DNA of 64,000 nucleotides. Origin: Terriglobia bacterium (lineage in GTDB: Bacteria > Acidobacteriota > Terriglobia > JAIQFV01). The notes under the pieces were generated by a model, which had not been told where the DNA came from, searched no databases, and worked only from the letters and a program-made list of their open reading frames with translations. The position numbers were made by a program, and so were the translations under genes. The stretch spans positions 163,297 to 227,296 of the forward strand of contig JAIQFV010000005.1 in assembly GCA_020073085.1 (NCBI GenBank). The letters are read 5' to 3'. Positions within the stretch are counted from its first letter, which is position 1. Every line of letters starts with the position of its first letter. Positions 54,209 to 61,520 of the stretch are shown piece after piece.

Positions 54209-55051
54209 ATGGAAAAGACGCTTAAGTACAGGGAAGCCGTTAAACTCCTTCAGGATCGATTTCCTTTTGAAGAGTATTGTGTGCAAGCTTCCGAAGGGAG
54301 TAGTGCGTACTCCAACATCGCCCTCACGTGCCGCCGTTATTTGAAGCCAGGAAGCAGGATTCTGGACTTTGGATGCGGACCCTGTGACAAGACCGCCTTG
54401 CTACAATTCTTGGGGTTCCAGTGCTCTGGTTATGACGATCTTTTAGACCACTGGCACATGATACCGGGAAACAGAGAGAAGATTATCGCGTTCGCCAGGG
54501 AATGTGGTATCGAGCTCCAGGTGGCAGGAAGTAATGGAATATCATTTGGAAGGAACACCTTCGACATGATTATGCTCCATGACGTATTGGAGCACTTGCA
54601 CGACTCTCCCCGCGATCTTATGAACGATCTGCTTGAACTCGTGAAGCCCGAGGGTTACTTATTTGTAACGGTTCCTAATGCCGTGAATATCAGGAAGCGG
54701 TTAAGTGTTCTTTTTGGGAGAACAAATTACCCTAGCTTTGAAGACTACTATTGGTATCCTTCAGCGTGGAGAGGACACGTCAGGGAGTATGTCAGAGAGG
54801 ATCTCATAAAGCTCTCGAAATACCTTAACTTGGAGATAGTCGAGCTGAGAGGCTGCGATCACATGTTGCACCGGTTGCCTGTGGCATCTCGACCTGTCTA
54901 TGTTCTACTGACGGCCATCTTCAGCGGTTGGAAGGATTCATGGATGCTTGTTGCCAAGAAGAAGAGGGGCTGGGCGACGAACAAGACTCTACCGGAGGAT
55001 GAACTGGCTTGTATTCTGCGGAGGGACACGCCTTACAAGTATGCAGAATAG
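54209..55051 (+). CDS. Class I SAM-dependent methyltransferase
   Basis: 280 residues from the ATG at 54209; an in-frame TTG at 54188 is the alternative, neither with a clear ribosome site. Motif I RILDFGCGPCDKTALL, acidic residue in CSGYDDLLDHW, MLHDVLEHLHDSPRDL and LVTVPNAVN-like FVTVPNAVN mark the Methyltransf_23 class. Codon use is more AT-rich than in its neighbours, as is the flanking non-coding DNA (53966-54208), so it may have been acquired separately. Probable polysaccharide-modifying enzyme. Confidence 0.8.
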   Translation: MEKTLKYREAVKLLQDRFPFEEYCVQASEGSSAYSNIALTCRRYLKPGSRILDFGCGPCDKTALLQFLGFQCSGYDDLLDHWHMIPGNREKIIAFARECGIELQVAGSNGISFGRNTFDMIMLHDVLEHLHDSPRDLMNDLLELVKPEGYLFVTVPNAVNIRKRLSVLFGRTNYPSFEDYYWYPSAWRGHVREYVREDLIKLSKYLNLEIVELRGCDHMLHRLPVASRPVYVLLTAIFSGWKDSWMLVAKKKRGWATNKTLPEDELACILRRDTPYKYAE

Positions 55052-55438
55052 AAATCCGGTATCCCCCGAGACCTGCGGTTTTCCCGTGACCAGGCGCGCA
55101 GGGATTTCTTCTCTACCTGAATTGGGTAAGCGTGAGCAAACCGTTTGGGCTCCCAAAGTCATTGGTGCTTTGTTAACGAAGTCCTGGAATTAGAAGGTTT
55201 CTCTTAAAGACGATATCGTCTAAAGACGAAGGAGAATGGGTTCATACGCGCTCTCCCCTCCCCTCATAGTCCAATCCAATTAGCCGGCCCCCTCTGCAAC
55301 GACTGGGTGCACTGTGGATCACTGTTCAATGAGACTCGGCCATGGCCATCGATGCTCAGAATCACCGTTGAATAGAAGGATAATTCAGCAGGGGCTGCGC
55401 CGTCCTCCCTCCCTGCGGATGGAAGAGGATAACCTGAA
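55052..55438. other. Intergenic region with 14-bp palindrome
   Basis: 387 bases without a gene. Contains the perfect palindrome AGACGATATCGTCT at 55208-55221, a possible operator, and AAAGACG repeated just after it. No promoter matching consensus was found. Confidence 0.5.
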
Positions 55439-57163
55439 ATGAATAGCTACCTCTTTGCCTTTCTCGTCGCGCTCGCGGGCTCGCTGTTCTTGACCCGCAC
55501 AGTGAGGAACTGGGCCCGGAACCGAGGGTGGGTCGATCTTCCCGACTCAGTCCGCAAAATGCACCCTTCTCCGGTCCCCCGCGTGGGCGGGATTGCCATT
55601 TATCTTTCGATGCTCATCGCGCTTCTGCTCGTGTGCCTGCTCCCCACGAATGTGGCGAAGAATCTCAAGGAGAACTTCGTCTCGGCGGTGACAATTCTTG
55701 GCCTCGTCGGACTCATGATGCTGGTGGGCTTATGGGATGATTTGAAGGGCCTTTCCGCCTGGAGGAAGTTTTCAGCTCAAATCCTGCTGGCAGTGGCATC
55801 CTGGGCGCTCGGTTTTCGAATCCTCGAGAGTTGGGGGCGCGCCGGAACAATCCATCCCCTGGGTTTACTGTCCCTGCCGCTGACCATCATTTGGATTGTA
55901 GGGGTAACGAATGCCTTTAATCTGATTGATGGCATCGATGGACTTTCGGCGGGCGCGGCCTTGTTCGCCATGATCTCGATGATCGTTTTATCGATCGCCA
56001 ATAACATTCAACTCTCTCCGATCCTCTTGGTCGCATTAGCGGGCGCGACGCTGGGTCTCCTCAGGTATAACTTCAATCCCGCTTCGATCTTCCTGGGTGA
56101 CTCCGGTAGTCAGTTACTGGGGTTCATGTTGGCCCTGCTGGCGATTCGCAACTCCCAGAAGAGCCCCACCGCCTTTGCGATCGCCGTACCGATTGTGGCT
56201 TTTGGCCTGCCCGTGGTGGATACCGCCATGGCTATCCTGCGCCGGTTCTTAAGCGGCAAGCGGATTTTTTCAAGCGACCGGAAGCATATTCATCATGTCC
56301 TGATGGAGCGGGGGCTGACGACACGTGGCGTGGTGATTCTCCTCTATGGAGTGTGCGGCCTGTTCGGTTTGATTTCTTTGCTTTTCATTAATCCCGTTGG
56401 AAAGACAGCGGGTCTCATCCTTGCCATCCTCGGAGCATGCGTGTGGTTCGGAATCCAGCAGTTGCGCTATCCCGAACTGAGAGAGATGAGCGCCCATTTT
56501 TCCCGGAGCCTCATGAATCAACGGAAGCTCATCGCGGGCAGTGTGGCCGTGGGAAAGATGAAAGAGGGGATCCGTTGCGCTCGGGGGTTGGAGGAGTTCT
56601 TGCAGACGGTATCGATGGGGCTCGAGCAGTTGAGCTTTTCGCGGTTCGAGTTGCGACTTCCAGCACAGAACAAATCAACCATCTCCCTTGAAGGGCCGTG
56701 GAAGGTGATCCCCGACGGACCGGGACAACTCGTCCTCCAGTGGACCTCCCCTTGCCTGAGCTGCAGTCTCTACCAGGATCCTGGACAATCTGGTCAAGAC
56801 AGAATAATTCCCGATCGGGAAGTGGCCCCGGGGTTGTCGGAAGGATCTCTAGTTCAGTTGAAGCCACGCGCGTCATCCTGCAACGAATGCGATGTAATGA
56901 ATGGCTCGCTGTTTCCCAACGAGTTGCGCGAGGCAAACAAGAGGGGAACAGCACATTTCAAACTGGAATACGACCTCCACTTTGGCGGATCGGGCGATTC
57001 TCCCGGGGTTAATTACCCGGTCAGTCAGGGGGGATCAATCATCTTCTATCATCCCGCCCTTTTGGAGTACCCCGTCTCAGCCATGTCCGTCCTAAGCCAA
57101 AAAATGGGACAGGAATTTGAGGTGGCGTTACAGAGGATCATCAAGAAACCAATCAACAATTGA
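55439..57163 (+). CDS. WecA/MraY-family initiating sugar-phosphate transferase with C-terminal extension
   Basis: 574 residues, about 220 longer than typical WecA. Residues 1-340 form an 11-helix polyprenyl-phosphate glycosyl-1-phosphate transferase: DLPDSVRKMHPSPVPRVGG, GLWDDLKGLS (Asp pair), NAFNLIDGIDGLSAG, NFNPASIFLGDSG and the cytoplasmic RKHIHHVLMERG. It starts repeat-unit synthesis by transferring a sugar phosphate to undecaprenyl phosphate. Residues 341-574 form a soluble domain I do not recognise: helical at first (LRYPELREMSAHFSRSLMNQ), with a cysteine-rich middle (CLSCSLY, SSCNEC) and ending in EYPVSAMSVLSQKMG...ALQRI. A remnant of a second copy of this extension lies at 59817-60022. 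Confidence 0.9.
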   Translation: MNSYLFAFLVALAGSLFLTRTVRNWARNRGWVDLPDSVRKMHPSPVPRVGGIAIYLSMLIALLLVCLLPTNVAKNLKENFVSAVTILGLVGLMMLVGLWDDLKGLSAWRKFSAQILLAVASWALGFRILESWGRAGTIHPLGLLSLPLTIIWIVGVTNAFNLIDGIDGLSAGAALFAMISMIVLSIANNIQLSPILLVALAGATLGLLRYNFNPASIFLGDSGSQLLGFMLALLAIRNSQKSPTAFAIAVPIVAFGLPVVDTAMAILRRFLSGKRIFSSDRKHIHHVLMERGLTTRGVVILLYGVCGLFGLISLLFINPVGKTAGLILAILGACVWFGIQQLRYPELREMSAHFSRSLMNQRKLIAGSVAVGKMKEGIRCARGLEEFLQTVSMGLEQLSFSRFELRLPAQNKSTISLEGPWKVIPDGPGQLVLQWTSPCLSCSLYQDPGQSGQDRIIPDREVAPGLSEGSLVQLKPRASSCNECDVMNGSLFPNELREANKRGTAHFKLEYDLHFGGSGDSPGVNYPVSQGGSIIFYHPALLEYPVSAMSVLSQKMGQEFEVALQRIIKKPINN

Positions 57164-57361
57164 CCGCATACAAATCTGTACCATTTATTTTGTCTCACCG
57201 CTCCGCCCGCCCTCGACGATTACTGAGTTTCACTGGGTCTTGCAAGCAAGAAGCTTGAGATTAAAGCCCCAGAGAATAGTAGATGTTTCAAGGGCTCCGG
57301 GGTCTTGTCCTTCCGTCTTCGGCTTTTTCGGATCCTCTATACTTGAGTCTAATCGGTCCGT

Positions 57362-58717
57362 ATGGGAGCCGAAGCAAGGTCTTTTCTCCTTTACCCGATC
57401 AGCATGCCGTCAGCTCCCGAAGTGGAGGAGTTGACAATTCCAGCCACAGGCGAAATGACACAGTTGCAGGCGGTTCGCGAATCCATGCACCTTCCTACGG
57501 CGCTCGTTCTCTACCACTATCTCTATCCCGATGATGTAGTGAGCGCTATCCATTTCACCGAATTGTCTACGGGCCTGGCTGCAAAAGGCTGGCGTGTAGT
57601 AGCGAGCAGTTCTAACCGGTCATGCCGGACCGAGCGGCGCAAATTCGCAAGACGGTCCGTCTGGAGTGGAGTGGAGTTTCACCGTATCTGGCGGCCGCCT
57701 TTGGCGCAGGCGTCCAGATTTGGAAGAATGGTGAATACGCTCTGGATGATCGTCGCCTGGAGTCTCCTCGCGCTGAATAGGAGCATTCGGCCCGACGTGC
57801 TCATCGTTGGAACTGATCCTGTCCTCAGCCCTCTGATTAGCATCGTCTGGAAGAGATTGCGTCCCCATGTCAAGCTTGTGCATTGGTGTTTTGATCTGTA
57901 TCCAGAAGCCGCAGTTGCGGACGGATTGTTGCGGGAAGGTTCTCTATTGGTACGGCTCTTCAAGAATCTTATGCGAAGCGCCTACCGGAATTTCAATCTC
58001 ATCGTTGATATTGGCGTGTGCATGCGCAAGCGATTAATGCAATATGGGTTCAGGGCGGCAGCGGAAACGATAGCTCCATGGGCTCTTGTAGAATTGACCA
58101 CGCCGGCCCCCATTCCAGTTGCTGAGAGGTGCGAACTGTTCGGCGACAGCACCTTGTGTCTGTTGTATTCAGGGAATTTCGGCCGGGCGCATGCCTGGGA
58201 GGGTATTCCAGAAATCGCCGAGGCGTTGCACCCGGCCGGCGCCCGGATAGTGTTCAGTGTGCGAGGGAACGCGGTCGTGGAGCTTCGCGAAGCACTTGAC
58301 CGCGCTCGGGTGCCAATCGGCTGCGTCGCTTTTGCTGGAGCAGAAGGGCTCATTGCGAGGTTGAGTGCCGCCGATATCCATATTGTCAGTCTTCGTGATG
58401 AATGGACGGGAACCGTCGTTCCCTCGAAGTTCTTTGGGGCATTGGCCGTGGGCCGCCCTGTGCTCTTTGTGGGCCGCGCCGATTCGGCCATCTCCAAGTG
58501 GATCACACAGTGGGAGGTGGGGTGGGTCTTAGATCCCTCGCGGAGCGGGAAGCTGGCGGGTGAGCTCCTGCAATGGTCGCAATCCCCTGAAGCAAAACTC
58601 CGACTCTTTCAGCACTGCCACGATGTCTATAGACGGGAATTCTCCCGCGAGCAGGCAATTGATCGCTGGGACAAAGTATTGCGGGCCCTCATATCGCAGC
58701 GTGATGCGCCCACATAA
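57362..58717 (+). CDS. GT4-like glycosyltransferase
   Basis: Up to 451 residues from the ATG at 57362; later methionines (57404, 57455) are also possible since the first 40 residues are not conserved-looking and no ribosome site is clear. GT-B fold: ALVLYHYLYPDDVVSAIHFTELSTG at the start of the acceptor domain, WCFDLYPEAAVADGL in the linker region as in WcaI/colanic-acid-type enzymes, LLYSGNFGRAHAW and the donor-site segment VVPSKFFGALAVGRPVLFVG. Acts at the cytoplasmic membrane on the lipid-linked sugar. Convergent with the epimerase gene on the opposite strand. Confidence 0.85.
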   Translation: MGAEARSFLLYPISMPSAPEVEELTIPATGEMTQLQAVRESMHLPTALVLYHYLYPDDVVSAIHFTELSTGLAAKGWRVVASSSNRSCRTERRKFARRSVWSGVEFHRIWRPPLAQASRFGRMVNTLWMIVAWSLLALNRSIRPDVLIVGTDPVLSPLISIVWKRLRPHVKLVHWCFDLYPEAAVADGLLREGSLLVRLFKNLMRSAYRNFNLIVDIGVCMRKRLMQYGFRAAAETIAPWALVELTTPAPIPVAERCELFGDSTLCLLYSGNFGRAHAWEGIPEIAEALHPAGARIVFSVRGNAVVELREALDRARVPIGCVAFAGAEGLIARLSAADIHIVSLRDEWTGTVVPSKFFGALAVGRPVLFVGRADSAISKWITQWEVGWVLDPSRSGKLAGELLQWSQSPEAKLRLFQHCHDVYRREFSREQAIDRWDKVLRALISQRDAPT

Positions 58718-58750
58718 CTGTGACCTCAGTCCGAGCGAACGCCGTCTTGT

Positions 58751-59737
58751 CTACGTGAGAGAAAAGCTCGCAATCTGACGCCGGGCGGCCACCTGTCCCT
58801 CAATCCACCTGTAGGTACAACGTAAGCCCTCCATAAGGGGCGTTGACGGCGCCCATCCCAATTTCGCAGCGATCAGGCGATTGTCGGAATTTCGCCCCCG
58901 CACACCCAGCGGTCCTGACACATGAATGATATTCAATTTTTTTCCTGCGATGGCCATAACCATTTCGGCCAAGTTATTAATGCTTACCATCTCCTCAGAT
59001 CCAATGTTCACTGGACCGTTGAAAGTTGACTCCATCAGGCGCCGTACCCCTTCGAGACATTCGTCAATGTACAAAAACGAGCGAGTCTGATTGCCGTCTC
59101 CCCAAATCTCAATGCAATCGCCCTCCCGTGCCTCCGCTACCTTGCGACAGATAGCAGCAGGTGCCTTCTCGCGGCCCCCGTCCCATGTGCCCTCCGGGCC
59201 AAAAATATTGTGAAATCTCGCAATATGTACCTCGATGCCATAGTTCCTCATATACGATAGATAGAGCCGTTCGCTGAAGAGCTTTTCCCAGCCATATTCA
59301 CTGTCCGGCGCCGCAGGATACACGGAGTCTTCAGAGCAAATCGGATTGTCTCGGTCTCTTTGGTTATGCTCGGGATAAATGCAGGCGGACGAAGAGTAGA
59401 AGAGCCGCCTCGCTCCAGCCAGGCGCGCAGCTTCTAGGATATTCAGGTTTATCGTCGCTGAGTTGTGCATAACTGCCGCGTCATGGTCGCCTGTGAAGAT
59501 GTATCCAGCGCCACCCATGTCGGCAGCAAGTTGGTAAATCTCTTCGACTCCCTCAACCACGTGCGCGGCGACACTTTGGTCCCTAAGATCTCCAATAATG
59601 AACTCGTCGGCAGCCGTCTCAGCAAATTCAGGGTTTTTGAGGTCAACGCCACGAACCCAGAACCCCTCTGCTTTAAGGCGCCGAACCAAATGTCCACCTA
59701 TAAAGCCTCCCGCTCCGCCAACAAGGACTCGTCTCAT
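58751..59737 (-). CDS. GDP-mannose 3,5-epimerase-like NAD-dependent epimerase
   Basis: 328 residues from the ATG at 59737, preceded by GGGAGAAT. Rossmann motif GGAGGFIGGHL, active-site cysteine in SSSACIYPE, Tyr-x3-Lys as YGWEK and the segment RFHNIFGPEGTWDGGREKAP, the last being nearly the same as in plant GDP-mannose 3,5-epimerases, which make GDP-L-galactose. That similarity makes a GDP-mannose 3,5-epimerase role likely, but a related UDP-sugar epimerase is possible. It is the only opposite-strand enzyme at this end of the locus and lies between the last glycosyltransferase and the remnant of the initiating transferase extension. Confidence 0.85.
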   Translation of the reverse strand: MRRVLVGGAGGFIGGHLVRRLKAEGFWVRGVDLKNPEFAETAADEFIIGDLRDQSVAAHVVEGVEEIYQLAADMGGAGYIFTGDHDAAVMHNSATINLNILEAARLAGARRLFYSSSACIYPEHNQRDRDNPICSEDSVYPAAPDSEYGWEKLFSERLYLSYMRNYGIEVHIARFHNIFGPEGTWDGGREKAPAAICRKVAEAREGDCIEIWGDGNQTRSFLYIDECLEGVRRLMESTFNGPVNIGSEEMVSINNLAEMVMAIAGKKLNIIHVSGPLGVRGRNSDNRLIAAKLGWAPSTPLMEGLRCTYRWIEGQVAARRQIASFSLT

Positions 59738-59816
59738 AGTTTTATTCTCCCGCCTTCGTTGCAAGCTTATTCAATCAAGCTTTCAACAGTGGGTCAAGTC
59801 TCTTTTCTTTGGATAA

Positions 59817-60022
59817 TGTAGCGGTCGTTTAGAGTTCGAAGTCCACCTCTCCCGGCCGCATGAAACTGCCGCTGCCGCCAGGGGGAACGGATCGCCAGGA
59901 TTAGTGACCTTTTATCATCCTGCGTCTGTGGAATATCCCGTTTCCGCCATGTCCGTTCTGAGCCAGAATATGGGATTGGAGTTCGAGACAGCATTGCAGA
60001 GGATCCTGAGCAACAATAATTG
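59817..60022 (+). pseudogene. Remnant of a second WecA-type C-terminal extension
   Basis: An open frame after a stop at 59814 has no proper start, yet its translation matches the last 70 residues of the transferase at 55439: RLEFEVHL aligns with KLEYDLHF, and FYHPASVEYPVSAMSVLSQ with FYHPALLEYPVSAMSVLSQ, then LEFETALQRI and a stop at the equivalent place. The rest of the gene is missing. At the DNA level the copies have diverged noticeably, so this is an old duplication or the tail of a replaced allele. It is followed by a terminator at 60142 that probably belonged to it. Confidence 0.8.
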
Positions 60023-60141
60023 ACGATCGCGCCCTGGGTTCGATTAGGCCTCTGAGTTAATGGTTCCTTTATGATTTGATCTGCCTTTTTGTTCGACCGA
60101 TAAGAACTTCCACCCACGAGACCGAGTGGGAAAGAAAAGTC

Positions 60142-60180
60142 AAAGCCCCGGGATCTCACAGATCCCGGGGCTTTTTGTTT
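60142..60180 (+). terminator. Intrinsic terminator at end of exopolysaccharide locus
   Basis: Perfect 15-bp stem AAAGCCCCGGGATCT / AGATCCCGGGGCTTT around CAC (60142-60174), followed by TTGTTTTT. The A-rich upstream arm would let it also work on the opposite strand. Confidence 0.9.
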
Positions 60181-60189
60181 TTCCAGACC

Positions 60190-60213
60190 GGGACTGTCCC
60201 TGGGGACAGTCCC
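60190..60213. repeat. Short REP-like hairpin
   Basis: GGGACTGTCCC, two bases, GGGACAGTCCC: an exact 11-bp inverted repeat, with outer arms GACCG/CGGTC adding further pairing (60187 and 60219 region). Hairpins of this type recur as interspersed palindromes in several genomes; only one copy is in the window. Confidence 0.65.
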
Positions 60214-60321
60214 TTTTCCGGTCGTGAATCAGCAACGTTCGGCCGGACTTTCGGATTTGAAGGCTTGAACATCCTCACCACAGGGTCGCGGAGTCCTTTC
60301 CTCGATTGGCTACCCGGAGCT

Positions 60322-60341
60322 GAGATTTCAAATTTGAGATC
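60322..60341. repeat. Second copy of ATTTCAAATTTGAGAT palindromic core
   Basis: GAGATTTCAAATTTGAGATC, nearly self-complementary, sharing a 16-base core with 28851-28875. Confidence 0.6.
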
Positions 60342-61520
60342 AGGTGCTCCTCCTTCTGGATCCTGGGTCTCTGTTGTGGCGATCATTTCATGCCTTGAGC
60401 CAGTTCTTATGGCTTGTGGGATGGTACATTGTTCAGTGCTCCATCGGTCTGTTCAGCCCCCTCCCCCATTAAAACCACTAAGTTCATCTGCCGTTTCCAA
60501 CTGTTCGGTTAGTTTTTTCGCTAGTATTTGGCCCTTTCTTCCTCAGGTTTCATTTCGATTCACAATTACATTGATTCTGTTTCGAATATGTACATTTTTA
60601 GATGGGCTTCTGTAGGGCTGATATTATTTCGCTTGATCCATTGCGAAAAAAGTTTTTTTGATCAAGTTGAGGCGCGTCTATGTTTTCTCTAATATATTCA
60701 TTAATTTATAAGCAAGCTATGGTCGTAGCATAGAATTCGTCTTCGTGATGTTGCGGAAAAAGAGGCTTTTCTGGATGGTTATTTGCTTTTTGGATCCGTG
60801 TGAATGAGTTGGGTTGCTTCGGATCATAAATGCATTCGTTAATGAGAGTTCGTTACGAGAATCGCTTGGAAATCATTTTCTATCTGATTGAAGTTTATTT
60901 GTTAATGGGTTTTTAATACAGCGTCATACGGAACAAATGCTCTCTGATTCGCGGCGCTTATACCTCTTGTTCTTGACTCAAGCCGGAAGGCAAATGAGTG
61001 TAGACGCTTCCCTGAAATCGAGTCGCAAGGTGCTTAAGTCATGCGAATTTCAGAGAACGACCCCTCTAAGGAAAATGCGAAAGAAGAGAAAAAACAACTG
61101 AAATACTTCCAACGGAGCGCACCTAAATCCTCAATGCAAAGGTGCTTAGAGGTAGTAAGCGTTGTCTGGAGAGCTCAAGGGCATGGCAAGAATGCATATT
61201 GATTTCATTGTGTTAGCAAAGCGGAAAGGTTGCAGAGAAGTACTTGGATTAATGCATCTCGGGAATACCAAGAGTGAGCACTTTTGCACATTTTGGAAAA
61301 TGATTTGCTTGATGTGACGTTGAACACTATTTGTGCACGGTTCTAAAGGAGTGCACGTCGCTCTTCACTCGGCCCGCAAGGACCCATCTTTAAGGGCCAT
61401 TTTCTAACCGCAGTTTGTAAGACGGGGCTAAAAGGGTACCGCTCGAGGTGTGCCCAAAATGTGGGTGAGCGGCCATCAAGGTTAACTTCAGTGCGCGGTC
61501 AATTCGAGAGGAGAACAAAG
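60342..61520. other. AT-rich intergenic region
   Basis: About 1.2 kb, strikingly AT-rich from 60480 to 61340 compared with the rest of the window, with no credible gene on either strand. It contains a -24/-12 promoter-like element at 61293 and several A/T runs (for example 60640-60660). It could be a regulatory region or the scar of an ancient insertion. Confidence 0.6.
61293..61309 (+). promoter_or_regulatory. Possible sigma-54 (-24/-12) promoter before FG-GAP protein
   Basis: TTGGAAAATGATTTGCT: TTGG and TTTGCT with GG and GC 12 bases apart. Less complete than the elements at 22523 and 23460 because the -24 box lacks its C. About 210 bases before the ATG at 61521, in AT-rich DNA. Confidence 0.4.

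Noticed and set aside
61061..61500. Possible small gene or RNA in the AT-rich island before the FG-GAP protein
   Set aside because: No open frame with a start signal and no stable stem with a T run was seen; kept as unexplained intergenic DNA.
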